A stretch of DNA of 64,000 nucleotides, from NCBI RefSeq assembly GCF_017591435.1, contig NC_059292.1:33586543-33650542 (forward strand), written 5' to 3'. Position numbers and translations under genes: made by a program. The notes below the pieces were generated by a model. It made no database searches. It was not told the DNA's origin and worked only from the letters and a program-made list of their open reading frames with translations. This document shows, piece by piece, positions 1 to 18,528 of the stretch (the stretch's first letter is position 1; each line of letters opens with the position of its first letter). This DNA is from Portunus trituberculatus (lineage: Eukaryota; Arthropoda; Malacostraca; Decapoda; Portunidae).

Positions 1-115
1 TGATCTTATCATGTAAGGAGTAACTATTTTTACGGGGCGGCACTTATAAGTAACATGCGCAGAGACAGAAATAGAAAATTACGTCTGTCTCTTGTATAAT
101 CGTACATCAACTGTC

Positions 116-232
<117 letters not shown>

Positions 233-315
233 CTGAACAAGCTTCCACATTTACGGATATTGAAAAAAAAATCTACATAAAATCTATTGTACAGTATTTC
301 TTTCTTTCACATTTT

Positions 316-340
316 GCACGCACGCACGCACGCACGTACG

Positions 341-402
<62 letters not shown>
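316..402. repeat. (ACGC)n-(CG)n-(CA)n compound microsatellite
   Basis: A short ACGC/CG block passes directly into a (CA)n run. Alternating purine-pyrimidine sequence of this kind can adopt Z-DNA. Confidence 0.95.
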
Positions 403-2380
<1,978 letters not shown>

Positions 2381-2479
2381 TCCTTTCGTCATTGTTGAGT
2401 TACGTAGTATTGACGTGTTGCCGGGCATGCCTCTCAGACTCCAAAGAAACAGTAAACACGCGCTGAATGGTTAGAGTAA

Positions 2480-2790
2480 ATGGCCGTGACGTGTTGCCAA
2501 GGCATAGACGGGCAGCGAGCGTGTAAGAAGCGTGTTGTAGTGGGCTCCTTCCCGTCCTGACGGGCGTGAGGCAAGAAACCCAGCCGGCGGATCCCGGGAA
2601 GAAGATGGCGCTTTCATGCATACGCCTTTAGGGAACCCTTCCTCAGGTACACAGGGCGGCAAGGGAAGCGCACCGCCGCCAGCAATCATTGCGGGATGCG
2701 TTGTGTCACCACTCAGTGCGGCAAGTACCGTCCCGGTGACCTCAAGCCGCGCGTGTTTCCAGGTGAAGTATTGCACGAATGTTATTATTC
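2480..2790. other. GC- and CpG-richer island of unknown role
   Basis: This stretch is visibly richer in GC and CpG than its surroundings and includes sites such as CCGGCGG and GCCGCCGCC. A minus-strand frame of 116 codons (2471-2821) crosses it without a recognisable domain. AG|GT pairs occur near 2645 and 2761, but no reading frame links them convincingly. It may be an unmethylated island or a 5' exon region; that is inference from composition only. Confidence 0.25.
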
Positions 2791-2990
2791 CCTGAACACA
2801 TTGCAGACATGGCAACTGCACAAATAAAACGTTATGTTAATTAATCCTAGAGGCGGGAAAAGCTTAGGGTGGGAACAAAGGGAGGAGATAATTGTTCAAG
2901 TGTATGAAAATTATCTTTCCTTGCCTTGTACACACACCGGTTATTAACTAGCAGTACTTATACATTATCATCCTTATCGTCATGAAACAG

Positions 2991-2991
2991 T

Positions 2992-3030
<39 letters not shown>
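2991..3030. repeat. (CT)n microsatellite, 40 bp
   Basis: Pure CT dinucleotide run. Confidence 0.97.
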
Positions 3031-3033
<3 letters not shown>

Positions 3034-3641
3034 TAAAAAATCCGGTCACAATCACAAACACCAGCTCACCTTCACCACCTTCATGGCTCATTCCCTTCCT
3101 TCCTTCCTCCCTCCCCGATGATTGAGTTGAAATCCAAAACCTTAATGATCTTAGCTTTGCCATTCACTCTGACCCTCGCTCGTCCTCTTCCTTCTCCTTC
3201 TTCCAGAGCGTCATTCTTTCTCCCTGGGCCAGCTTTGTCAGCGCTCAAAGACGACCATCAGGGTGCCAATATTCAGCGGCGAGGGAGAGCGAGCGAGCAC
3301 GAGCTGAGGCGAGAAGAGAATCTCGTAAACTTTAACTTGTTTGTGACTTGGAGTGTCTACTTCCTTGGCGCCTCGTCTGCTGAACTCTTGACCGCAGTCT
3401 TGCTGGTGTTGGTCTTCCGCCGCCTCACCATGCTCACACCAAGATCACCGCAACTCCAGTGCTCTTCAAGGGGCTTCCCTCACAAATGTCTGCGATTGTT
3501 TAAATTGAAATGCAAACACGAGAACATCCAAGGCATTCGTTAAGTGGGAAACTCGCCCACAGCTTCACAAAGGAATTACAACGCCTGTTTATACTGGAAT
3601 TACTAACAGAAAGGAAAACCTGACATGAGGGAGGTGTAATC
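3031..3641 (+). other. Unique sequence with an unassigned 141-codon frame (3118-3543)
   Basis: The frame begins with a hydrophobic stretch and later has a second one (about residues 75-100), so it could superficially pass for a membrane protein. Composition is mixed, no domain is recognisable and no initiation or splice context supports it. Probably a chance frame. Confidence 0.25.
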
Positions 3642-3720
3642 ACACACACACACGCACACACACGCACACGCACACACACGCACACGCACACGCACACACA
3701 CACTCTCTCTCTCTCTCTCT

Positions 3721-3779
<59 letters not shown>
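3642..3779. repeat. (CA)n with CG-rich variants, (CT)n, then (CA)n
   Basis: Compound tract: CACACG variants, a short (CT)n, then about 28 CA units that end exactly where the SINE tRNA-like head begins. Confidence 0.95.
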
Positions 3780-3781
<2 letters not shown>

Positions 3782-4028
3782 GCGTAGTGTAGTAGTTAGC
3801 ACGCTCGACTCACAATCGAGAGGGCCGGGTTCAAGTCCCGGCAAGCGGCGAGGCAAATGGGCAAGCCTCTTAATGTGTGGCCCCTGTTCACCTAGCAGCA
3901 AATAGGTATGGGATGTAACTCGAGTGTGTTGTGGTCTCAGTCCTACCCGAAGATCGGTCTATGAGCTCTGAGCTCGCTCCGTAATGGGGAAGACTGGCTG
4001 GGTGACCAGCAGGCGACCGAGGAGGTGA

Positions 4029-4031
<3 letters not shown>
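3780..4031 (+). mobile_element. tRNA-Val-like SINE (SINE-A, copy 1)
   Basis: A short non-autonomous retroposon transcribed by RNA polymerase III and presumably mobilised by a LINE. The head resembles tRNA: an A-box-like TAGTGTAGTAG, an anticodon stem-loop with loop CTCACAA (anticodon CAC, valine-like), and a B-box-like GGGTTCAAGTCCC at about 3827. CCGC at the start can pair with GCGG after the B box. A family-specific body of about 170 bp follows, with GAAGATCGG and GAGCTCTGAGCTCGCTCCG. This copy lacks about 40 bp present in copy 2 (the part reading CTTTCCCGGTGTGTGG). It is flanked by (CA)n on both sides, so no target-site duplication can be seen. Confidence 0.88.

Positions 4032-4090
<59 letters not shown>
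4032..4090. repeat. (CA)n microsatellite forming the SINE 3' tail
   Basis: Runs directly on from GTGAATTA at the SINE-A 3' end. The same junction recurs in the other SINE-A copies. Confidence 0.95.
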
Positions 4091-5948
<1,858 letters not shown>

Positions 5949-5964
5949 AGGAGGAGGAGGAGGA
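5949..5964. repeat. (GAG)n tract at the LINE 3' junction
   Basis: Five or so GAG units abut the 3' end of the minus-strand LINE. The LINE's 5' side also abuts GAG repeat, so the element appears to sit within this triplet. Confidence 0.85.
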
Positions 5965-6272
5965 GGAATACAAAGGAATACAAAGGAAAGCCAAACAGCA
6001 ACAGACCTGTTGGTCCTTTCGAGGCTGTTTGGTAACTACTTCTAACTGGCTACAGATAAGAGAGACAGGACAGTACAGGAGAAGGCTCCTCCCCACCCAC
6101 CACTCCCTCCAGCTTTCGCTGGCATGGAAAATAGCTTGGAAAAGTACCATGCAGTATGGAAAAAACTGACATGGAATTTTCACAGGAAAGGATGAAAGGA
6201 GATTCTATTATTCACCCTACGGTGAACTCTACATATCTATCTATAAGAAAGTTAATATAGTATCATGTTTAA
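5965..6272 (-). other. LINE 3' UTR and terminal decamer repeat
   Basis: About 300 bp between the reverse transcriptase stop and the GAG repeat. It includes a GC-richer part (6080-6120) and ends with the duplicated TTTGTATTCC decamer on the minus strand. The partner enzyme would be expected to recognise this region when priming reverse transcription; that role is inferred from the family. Confidence 0.7.
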
Positions 6273-9090
6273 TTATTCAGACAAGAAGAGAGCTTGTTGG
6301 GGGTTATTCTTTAAATATTTATCAATTTTGTTTTTGAATGATGCAATGGAAGTACTGTTTACTATTTCAGAAGGAAGCTTATTCCAAATGTTAACTATTC
6401 TATTAAAGAAAAAGTGCTTTGCCTCGTGGGTTTTAAAGCGTTTTGGTGTAATTTTAAATCCATTATTCCTTGTTATGGTGGAATGATCAATAGTAAAATA
6501 TTTATTGACATCAAGGTTGTTGTATCCCTGAAAAATTTTGAAAACTTCGATTAGGTCTCCTCTTATCCTGCGCTTTGTTAAGCTGAATAAATTTAATGCT
6601 TCCAGTCGTTCCTCATACGGCTTGTTTCTCAATCTCGGAATCATCTTGGTCACTCTACGCTGGATCCTTTCCAGTTTTTCAATGTCTTTTCTGTAATATG
6701 GTGACCAGAACTGCACACAGTATTCAAGCTGAGGACGCACCAATGAGTTATATAAAGTAAGGATAACTTTTTCTGATTTAAATTCAAAGGTTCTTCCAAT
6801 GAACCCAACTAATTTATTTGCATTCTTTACTGCTTCTGTGCAGTGTTTGCTCGGCTTGAGATCTTTAGACACCACAACACCAAGATCTTTTTCATTCTCA
6901 GCACTTTCCAGAGGTACATTACTCATTACGTATTTTGCTTGTACATTGTTACTTCCAATGTGTAGGACTTTACACTTTTCTATATTGAATTTCATTTGCC
7001 ATTTTTCTGCCCAGCGTGTCAGTTTATTTAAGTCACACTGTAGTTCTTGCCATTGTGACGTTGATGTAACTTTGCTCATTATTTTGGTGTCGTCCGCGAA
7101 TTTGCTTATTTTACAAGTGATTCCTTCATCAATATCATTAATATAAACAATGAAAAGAACTGGTCCTAATACAGAGCCTTGAGGAACACCACTTTTCACA
7201 TTGTGCCACTCTGATTCTTTTCCATTTATAACAACTCGTTGCTTTCTGTCAGAGAGCCAGTCTTCCAGCCATTTCAGGGTATTTCCAGCTATGCCGTGAG
7301 CTTTTACTTTGCTGATTAGCCTCTTGTGAGGGACAGTGTCGAAAGCTTTCTGGAAATCAAGATAAATAACATCCACTGCTTTTGTCTCGTCATACGAGTT
7401 AAAAACTTCATAAAAGAAGTCTAGTAGGTTTGTTAAGCAGGATCTCTTGTTTCTGAAACCATGTTGTGAATCCTTCATGATCTTATTTTCTTCTAAAAAT
7501 TTGACAATCTTATCTCTGATTATCGTTTCCATCAGCTTGCACACTACTGAAGTAAGGCTGATTGGTCTGTAATTAGCTGGGAGTGATTTATTTCCTTTCT
7601 TGAAAATGGGCGTGACATTTGCTAGCTTCCACTCCTGGGGACTTTCCTGCTTGTAAAGTTTTATTGAATATAATCGTGAGTGGTTTCACGAGCTCATTTT
7701 CGCTTCTTTGAGAAGCCTGGGTGATATCTTGTCTGGTCCAGGCGTTTTGTTTACGTTCATGCTGTTCATGACTGTGAGGATTTCATTTTCTGTAACTATG
7801 AAGTCAGGCAGTGTTTTGCCTTGTGCCTGAGGCTCTGGCATGGGCAGACTATTTTGGACATCTTCAGTCGTGAAGACTGTTGAGAAGAATCTATTTAGGA
7901 CGTTTGCCATTTCAACTTCGTTATCTATTTGGTTTCCGTTTTCTGTTATGAGTGGACCAATTGTTGAGGCTAAGACTCTTTTGGATTTTACATAACTGTG
8001 AAATTCCTTTGGGTTGGTTTTACAGGAGTTTGCGATCTGAGCTTCTACAGATTTTTGCTGCTTTTATCAACTTTTTGCTTTTCTACGCAATCTGTCATGC
8101 TCTAATTTATCATTATTATGCTGTGTTAATTTGTATTTGTTGTATGCTTCTTTCTTTGCTAGAAGACAGCTTTTAATTTCATTATTCCACCATTTCGGTT
8201 TGGTGTTTAGTATTTTCCTTCTGTTTCTTAGTGGTATACACATCTTAGCTGTATCATTTATCTTTTCAGCAAACACCTCCCATGTCTTATCTACATCTGG
8301 TGTTTCCAGCAGTATATTCCAGTCAATGGATGCAAGCTGCATACGGAGTCTTGTGTAGTTTGCACGCCGATAGTCTGGCACTTTTTCTTTACTTTCATTC
8401 ACTTTTCCTTTGTCAAAATTTATGGTGAATTTTAAGGTGCGATGATCGCTGGAACTGAATTCTGGTCCAATTTCCACATTTTCAATAGTATTCTCATCAT
8501 TTGTTAGAACGATATCAAGGATATTGTTTCCTCTTGTCGGATGCTTGATGTGTTGGTGGAGGGAGCTTTCAAGCATGCTATTATACAGCTGCTGGCCAGC
8601 GTGAGCTGTCAGTGGTTCGCCCCACCTTGTGACTGGAAGGTTAAAATCTCCCATAATTATGCAATTGTTTACGCAGCAAATGTCCGCGATTTGTTCATAC
8701 AATTGTTCGTCTGTGGCGGGTGACTGGGCTGGAGGACGATAGACGAGACCTAATGATATTCTTCGGGATTTATTTTCTATATGAATGAAATTGACATCTA
8801 TGTTTGCAATGGTTGAAGTTGGCATCACACGAGCACGAAGATTACTTTTAACGTAAAACATTACACCGCCCCCTGTACGGTGAGATCTTTCGCTACTAAA
8901 AATGTTATAGCCATCAAGTGAGTATTCTGCGAGGTAATCTCTGTGTGTTGTATTAATCCAAGTTTCTGTGATGCCGATGATGTCATAGTTTTCTTGATGT
9001 ATAAGAGCTTGGAGCTCATTAAATTTATTTCGTAAACTACGGGCATTGAAATAGCAAGCTCTGATCTTGCCTGAATCTGAAGATGAACTT
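6273..9090 (-). pseudogene. LINE ORF2: APE endonuclease plus reverse transcriptase, frameshifted
   Basis: The longest intact piece is the reverse transcriptase C-terminal two-thirds (6273-7544, 423 codons). It shows QHGFRNKRSCLTNL, the palm motif DFQKAFDTVPH, SGVPQGSVLGPVLF, the catalytic FADD box (about 7091-7105) and a thumb segment LERIQRRVTKMIPRLR. The RT start, NKTPGPDKISPRLLKEA, lies in another frame (7686-7910). The endonuclease piece (8067 to about 9090) has FNARSLRNK, ITETWI (catalytic Glu), GDFN and SSSDHR (catalytic Asp-His). Frames change near 8077, near 8055, near 7700 and near 7640, so at least four small indels separate the parts. The methionine at the far left of the longest frame lies in triplet repeat and is not a real start. 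The domain order is what is normal for a CR1-type ORF2. Confidence 0.88.
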
Positions 9091-9120
9091 ACGACGCTGA
9101 AGTTCCTTCTGCCACCTGCA

Positions 9121-9154
9121 CGAAGGAGGAGGAGGAGGAGGAGGAGAAGGAGGA

Positions 9155-9185
<31 letters not shown>

Positions 9186-9606
9186 AGAAGAAGAGGAAGA
9201 AGAAGAAAAAGAAGAAGAAGAAGAAGAAGAAGAAGAAGAAGAAGAAGAAGAAGGAGAAGAGAAGAAGGAGAAGAAGAAGAAGAAGAAGAAGAAGAAGAAG
9301 AAGAAGAAGAGCAAGGGAGGAGGAAGAGGAAGAGGAAGAGGAGGAAAAGAAGAAGAAGAAGAAGAGGAGGAGGAGGAGGAGGAGGAGGAGGAGGAGGAGG
9401 AGGAGGAGGAGGAGGAGGAGGAGGAGGAGGAGGAGGAGGAGGAGGAGGAGGAGGAGGAGGAGGAGGAGGAGGAGGAGGAGGAAGAGGAAGAGGAAGAGGA
9501 AGAGGAAGAGGAAGAGGAGGAAGAAGAGGAAGAGGAAGAGGAGGAGGAGGAGTAGGAGGAGGAGGAGGAGGAGGAGGAGGAGGAGGAGGAGGAGGAGGAG
9601 GAGGAG

Positions 9607-9649
<43 letters not shown>

Positions 9650-9715
9650 AGGAGGAGGAGGAGGAGGAGGAGGAGGAGGAGGAGGAGGAGGAGGAGGAGG
9701 AGGAGGAGGAGGAGA

Positions 9716-9746
<31 letters not shown>

Positions 9747-9783
9747 CGAAGAAGAAGAAGAAGAAGAAGTAGAGGAAGAAGAA
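9121..9783. repeat. Polypurine (GGA/GAA)n tract, about 663 bp
   Basis: Nearly all-purine plus strand made of interleaved GGA, GAA and AGG triplets. Only a handful of pyrimidines interrupt it (for example near 9311, 9554, 9746 and 9770). Several internal sections are near mirror-symmetric, a property that favours triplex (H-DNA). It abuts the LINE endonuclease. Poly-Glu, poly-Ser, poly-Leu and poly-Arg frames across it are repeat translations. Confidence 0.96.
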
Positions 9784-10022
9784 GACCAACACATCACCAT
9801 ATACCTCATCCCTCAGTCTCCCGCCCCGCACTTTTCCTTCCGTCGCCAGTCAATCCTGTGTCTCCCTCTCGTGTAACCCTTGCCTCACTTCATCCCTGCG
9901 TGAGTATGTTATTTTCCTGCTGCCAATCCAAACCTTTCCTTTTTTCCGCCGTGTTCACTTCCGCATTCTGTTTTCCTTTCATGTTTTCCTTCAATCCTCA
10001 AGACATTTGCGCTTTTGTCTTT

Positions 10023-10166
<144 letters not shown>

Positions 10167-10326
10167 TCATTTCTTTAAAATTTACTTAAGGGTAAAATTT
10201 TTTTTGATCAATATATTATATTAATTCATATTACATTATATCTTGTCATATTCTTTTCTTGCCAGATTCCGAGTTGTTCTCTTTCTTTTATAAGTGTGTG
10301 TGTGTGTGTCCTCTGGCCCCTCCTCT

Positions 10327-11830
<1,504 letters not shown>

Positions 11831-11833
11831 GCG

Positions 11834-11942
<109 letters not shown>

Positions 11943-12230
11943 TTTATGGGTTGGTCACTTCATGTTTTCCCCCATAACACACTAATATGCTCCTCGTATC
12001 CCCATCACGCCCACTGTTTTCATTGGCTTGGCATTTCTTCCGTTCCTTTATTGTCGCGACAGCTGGGAGGTGAAGAGAGACATAATTAATGGTATCGCAG
12101 ACCGATAATCGCAGCCTCGTCGTATTAGCTAATGTCGTTTCATTTTCCCTCCATAGAATGTCCCTTGGGTTCACACTGTCTGACAACGATGCCCTGTACC
12201 TTATTTGACCTTAAGTGGTCTTACTGCTAC

Positions 12231-12724
<494 letters not shown>

Positions 12725-12770
12725 TACTCATCCCAACGTTTATAAGACGGAGAGGGAAAATGTGAGAAAA

Positions 12771-12851
12771 AGCAGCAGCAGCAGCAGCAGGAGGAGGAGG
12801 AGGAGGAGGAGGAGAAGAAAGAAGAGGAGGAGAAGGAAGAGGAGGAGGAGG
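12771..12851. repeat. (AGC)n-(AGG)n trinucleotide tract
   Basis: Six AGC units pass into AGG/AAG triplets. Confidence 0.93.
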
Positions 12852-13684
12852 AACAAAGGGTGAGAGTAAGATAAGAATAGTAGGTAAGGAAAGGCTTTTG
12901 TCCCACAACGAGACGACCTGCTTGAGGAGACTACGAGTGTTCTACAGATCTTCACTAATGTCAGCACAGTAAAGAAAAATGGGAGGTTCCTTTACCTACC
13001 CTCTCTTTCTTCGGACACAATGCCGGTAGGAAAAATGGGCACGGATTTATTAGCATGACTTGTAAAACGGATATATTTGCACCGTATTGTATTAAGTGAA
13101 AAATAAATGTATGAGCTCAATGCCGAACATAAAACACTTAATTGACTCAAAGATAAATGAGACATGGAGCAAAACAGACAAGCACTTCGCACGGCAAGAA
13201 AAGAAGTAGTCTTGCTTTTAGAAGAAGGCAATGTGACTTTACGGTACCACAACAAGGCAGTCGTCCATATACAACCGCTGTCACAAAGGAATGGAGCAAA
13301 GTCTTCATGATAAAGTAAATGATATATGAAAAATGGTATAACTTCAATAATGGAGTGTGTTGATTTGCTTCTCATGTCATAAAGCTTTTTCTTCTCTGAT
13401 AATGAAGATGAAAGTCAAGACCTCGCCAAATTAAGAACGAGATGATTAGAATTGCTTCATTTTTACGTCTTTGTTTTTCATTAGAGCGGTGATGGAAAGG
13501 TTCGCCTGTCTTCTGTTTACGGGTATCACTACGGGTTGGTCTGATTCATAAGTGGATGTGACACAAAACGCTATATGCACGTAATTTTTTGTTTATCGCT
13601 TTTGGAAAATATGAATTGGATTACATTTCTGGTTGGATAACTAGTTTCATTATTGCTGTTATTTACTTGATTGTGAGACTGACA

Positions 13685-13686
<2 letters not shown>
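12852..13686. other. Unique sequence, nothing recognised
   Basis: Longest frame is 127 codons on the minus strand (12992-13375), with no nameable domain. Confidence 0.4.
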
Positions 13687-13729
<43 letters not shown>

Positions 13730-13797
13730 AATTATTATTTTAAATAGCAGTAACAGCCGCAGTTATGATAGTAGTAGTAGTAGTAGTAGTAGTAGTA
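13687..13797. repeat. (ATT)n and (TAG)n trinucleotide repeats
   Basis: (ATT)n at 13687-13725 and (TAG)n at 13770-13797, separated by about 45 bp of imperfect triplets. Confidence 0.93.
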
Positions 13798-13832
13798 AAT
13801 TAATGAGCAAAATTAAAAGTGCATTATCCATT

Positions 13833-13834
<2 letters not shown>

Positions 13835-13883
<49 letters not shown>

Positions 13884-13894
13884 CCTCTCTCTCC
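13835..13894. repeat. (CT)n microsatellite
   Basis: CT run with a GT and a CC interruption toward its right end. Confidence 0.95.
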
Positions 13895-14058
13895 TCGTAA
13901 AGGCTGTGTTCCCTGCCCTGTTGAAGCCCAAAGCCTCGTCACAACAATGCCATGAATGTTGAACCACTCCAATACTTGCCCCAACACAACACGGTCCCGC
14001 CGAGCATCGCTGTGAGTCAGGCATCTCTCTTGTCCCGACATCGTTTTTTTTTTCAGCA

Positions 14059-14518
<460 letters not shown>

Positions 14519-14553
<35 letters not shown>
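14519..14553. repeat. (GT)n microsatellite, 35 bp
   Basis: Pure GT run. Confidence 0.95.
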
Positions 14554-14556
<3 letters not shown>

Positions 14557-14661
14557 CTCCAGTGTACTCACCTCTTAAAGTGTTGGCTGCTGGAAACCAA
14601 GGACATCCGTTGGTCGTCTGGAGGAAAAGAAATATACATTTATGTTACCATGCTGTTTTTG

Positions 14662-14663
<2 letters not shown>

Positions 14664-14721
<58 letters not shown>
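14664..14721. repeat. (CT)n microsatellite, 58 bp
   Basis: Pure CT run. Confidence 0.96.
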
Positions 14722-14724
<3 letters not shown>

Positions 14725-14917
14725 TTTTTCTTTTTATTTCTGATGGGTCGGTGTTGTTTATGCCATGGCCGTGGAGTTTTGGAGTTCACTGGACTCATCC
14801 CATGCAGGGATTTCTGACTTTCTAGCTTTCTTTCCACTTTTTTTTGTGGATGTATACTACCAATTTGAAAGCTTGGCTTTTATCAAAGCCACTTCAATTT
14901 TTCAAAATATTTAGTTT

Positions 14918-14930
<13 letters not shown>

Positions 14931-14995
<65 letters not shown>
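14931..14995. repeat. (CT)n-(AT)n compound microsatellite
   Basis: About 46 bp of CT joined directly to about 19 bp of AT. Confidence 0.96.
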
Positions 14996-15423
14996 CATAA
15001 AACTCTCCGTCGTTTTTTCTAGTCTCGTTTCCTTCCTCCCAGGTCAGATTCGCCAGATCCAGCCTCTGCTCCTCCCTCTTCTCCTGTCCTACTCCTCTGC
15101 AAAGCCCCTCCGGTCCCTATTCCTATTCCCTGCCAACCCCTACCAGTTCCAGCTGTGGGTCTCCCACGCCTGCAACGCCCCGTCCTCACCGCACACGACT
15201 AAATGTCTAAAAAATGTCTATTCTTCTTGTATTGTTGCCTTGTCTTTTTTTCCTTCTACTTATTTGAGTCAGCTTTCAATTTCAATCTCAGGCTCGTATA
15301 AAAGTCACTCATTTCAAAAGATATTATATTTCCGTAAACTGAAGAAAATTAAAATTCAATGAATATTCAAGAATTATATTATATCCTACTTATATCAAGG
15401 AAAATATTTTGCACTGGATTAAC

Positions 15424-15428
<5 letters not shown>
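14996..15428. other. Pyrimidine-rich unique sequence
   Basis: Plus strand is C/T-rich through 15190, then AT-rich. No gene recognised. Confidence 0.35.

Positions 15429-15477
<49 letters not shown>
15429..15477. repeat. (CT)n microsatellite, 49 bp
   Basis: Pure CT run. Confidence 0.96.
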
Positions 15478-15481
<4 letters not shown>

Positions 15482-15652
15482 TGTGTGTTTATTTTTTTTC
15501 TTTTCATCCTTTCATACTAACATGCATACAAGCACATGCACAAGCATTCACTCGAGCAAAAATACCTTTACTAGTTATACATATTGGATGGAAAACATAT
15601 GATTTAGAGTGGGTCTCATGGCAACTAATGGGGGTCGCAGATAGCAGCTGTG

Positions 15653-15762
<110 letters not shown>

Positions 15763-16078
15763 TGTGTTTTGAATATGATTAATTTGCATGAGGTTCAAAC
15801 AACTTTTCATCAAATATCGCTGAAATCAGAACGAAAGCCAACCAGGTGATGTGCACAGAAGCAACTACTTATCCCACTGCCGGACCTTCGATGAAAATAC
15901 CTATAATCCATATCCTATTAATATAAAAGGAGTGATCTTTCTAGTCTGAATTAATATTGGACTTAGCTTTAAGACTATTTTAAAGTTTTTGTTGAGGTTT
16001 TTTTTTTCGGGATTTGCTAAACGTGTGCTTGTCATTATTTGCAAACAGACACTGACGACCGCGTAGGACGCAGCCAGA

Positions 16079-16188
16079 ATGATGATAATAATGATAATAA
16101 TGATGATAATGATGATAATAACAATGATAATGATAATAATAATAATGACAATAATAATAATAACAATAATAATAATAACAATAACAAC

Positions 16189-16255
<67 letters not shown>

Positions 16256-16258
16256 TGC

Positions 16259-16296
<38 letters not shown>

Positions 16297-16312
16297 TCGA
16301 TAATAATAATAA
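16079..16312. repeat. (AAT/GAT/AAC)n trinucleotide tract, about 230 bp
   Basis: Imperfect GATAAT and AACAAT triplets grade into pure AAT (16190-16253). After ATGCC, a second AAT run follows (16260-16312). The poly-Asn and poly-Ile frames are artefacts. Confidence 0.96.
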
Positions 16313-16440
16313 ACAAGGGTAATATTTTTCAGCTGATCGGCATACCTCTAGATATGTTAGTACATTAACTGTTAGAGCCAATTAATTCATTTATATAGTG
16401 TTATAAGAAAAGTAATAAAAGCAAATTCTTAAGAGTTTGC

Positions 16441-16663
<223 letters not shown>

Positions 16664-16668
16664 AAGAG

Positions 16669-16672
16669 ATAG

Positions 16673-16754
<82 letters not shown>
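16669..16754. repeat. (GATA)n-(GA)n compound microsatellite
   Basis: Six GATA units lead straight into about 32 GA units. The GATA block may descend from the GA run. Confidence 0.95.
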
Positions 16755-16758
<4 letters not shown>

Positions 16759-17263
16759 TACTGCCACCTCCATCTCTTTTTGGTAGGAGTTTTGGTCTCC
16801 TTCCTTAGGGCGTCACTTTGCGTTCCAGGATACACCTCGCACAGCACGACATGCCGCTCCCTACAACCCGGAGAGTGGAAGCACACACCACGGCCTATCA
16901 TATTACTGTCATGGGATGTTTCTGTTACCTTTCTTGATGTTAGTGAATATAGCAGCAGAAATACACACTGATGATGATATTGATATACTTTCATTTATGT
17001 TGCTGTTATTGATCAATGTCCCCGTCGAAATGGTGATGTATTATGTTGCTATTGATGAAACATGGAACAGTGACAATACCACTAAAAGCATAAGAGTAAG
17101 AATAATACGGAAAACATAAGAAAACCGGGAAAAAACGAAAACAAAGTAAAAAAATATATATATAACAAAAAACAAGCAAGAATTCTTAATGCTTAAAGAC
17201 GCTGAACACCTTCAATGACAGCTTTACTATCGCTTGCCCCCACCTCCCTCCCCCAACCCAACC

Positions 17264-17265
<2 letters not shown>
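16755..17265. other. Unique sequence, nothing recognised
   Basis: Only frames of about 60-80 codons without motifs. Confidence 0.4.

Positions 17266-17343
<78 letters not shown>
17266..17343. repeat. (CA)n microsatellite, 78 bp
   Basis: Pure CA run. Confidence 0.97.
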
Positions 17344-17345
<2 letters not shown>

Positions 17346-18524
17346 GCTGTCACTAACACACCTTGCACTCAAGAAAGAGGGTCTGCGTAACATGTACAAG
17401 TATTTGCATAACTTACTGGGCTTTGAAATAAAACATAATATTCCTATACCAGATCACTTTAAGCTTTATAATCAGCCGACGTTTTATGCCAGGAGTCTTG
17501 GCCCCGAAATCGTTCTTGATGGGCTTCACTTGACTGCACATAACTCCCAAGTCAATTTCCTATTTCAGTCTCAGAGGCCCATCCCGCTGCACCCTCCCCG
17601 ATTCAGGAAACTCGGCCCACGCAGACACCGCGGCGGAAGTCTCACCCGCCTAGGCTGCTCGGACGTCTTCCAAGATAAAACCTTACGACATACCTTAACC
17701 TGAATTATGAATTTTCTCATACACATGCTAAAAAAATGACAACTAAATCAGATGAACAAGGTACAGAGCAGCGTTAACTCAGTCTTCTTGATAAATAGAA
17801 ATGACTTGTAGACGCAAAGCTGACCCAAATATGTTAACACATTCAACATCCATTCATCGATGCATTCCCAGACCCACACCGAGTCACGATCATTCTTAGT
17901 AAGACTCGTTAAGCATTTTACACTCAACACCTAGTAAGTAGAGACAATTCATCATATTATATTACTGAAAAGTGTACCTAATCAATCAATACTGTACGTG
18001 AGACAACAGCAAATTTTATTATTATAAAAGAAACAATAATGTCCACATCCGATTTACAGTACAGTGACAGAACTCTCACTCTGCTATTTAAACTTTTCGG
18101 AATGTGAATTTCAACACAAGCATGCCTGCCCATGACAACTACAGTAATGTCGAGGCATCAATCTGTGTCCAGGAGTGAGGAAATGTATAGGAAGAAAAGT
18201 TAGCAACACTCGTGAATTGAGACGCCGGGATGTGCCGTGTAGCGACCCATTCACAATAGTTCTTAGGTTTGTTCTGTATCAACCTTCTTTTCTATGTTGG
18301 TGTCATGTTTTCCATTTTTTTTTTTTTCGTAGCTAAGAATCTGAATGGTTTGAGAGCTGTCAGTGCAACATCTGAACTTCTGGAAACAAGTCTCATTGGA
18401 GGGCGAGCTTCCAGTGTACGCATGCTCATTGGCCTTTTTGTTGCACGCTGACTTGTGACGCGCGTTATCTCAACTTCAAGGTTAGAGAACTGTTTGAAAG
18501 CTGGAAAGTGCACCATTCCGTTGC

Positions 18525-18528
<4 letters not shown>
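17344..18528. other. Unique sequence, no gene recognised
   Basis: The part from 17380 to 17700 stays open after the CA run on the plus strand for about 115 codons, with mixed composition but no domain I recognise. The rest is AT-rich. Confidence 0.35.

Larger units (their letters stand above)
5965..9120 (-). mobile_element. CR1-like non-LTR retrotransposon, degenerate
   Basis: A minus-strand LINE of about 3.15 kb with, in order, an APE-type endonuclease (about 9090-8420), a linker, a reverse transcriptase with thumb region (about 7790-6273), a 3' UTR and a short terminal repeat. The 3' end is two copies of a decamer reading TTTGTATTCC on the minus strand (plus strand 5965-5985). A short tandem repeat instead of poly(A) at the 3' end is characteristic of the CR1 group. 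The reading frame is broken several times, so this copy cannot be autonomous. No first ORF (gag-like) is present: upstream of the endonuclease lies only polypurine triplet repeat, which suggests 5' truncation. Clade assignment rests on protein motifs and the 3' end, not on a search. Confidence 0.88.

Noticed and set aside
3118..3543. Secreted or membrane protein of 141 residues
   Set aside because: The hydrophobic start is suggestive, but there is no domain, no supporting splice or promoter context, and it continues into low-information sequence.
8067..9831. 580-codon and 264-codon minus-strand frames and a 162-codon plus-strand frame across the triplet tract, with poly-Ser, poly-Leu and poly-Glu
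   Set aside because: The homopolymeric parts are translations of GGA/GAA repeat. Only the C-terminal half of the 580-codon frame is real LINE endonuclease sequence.
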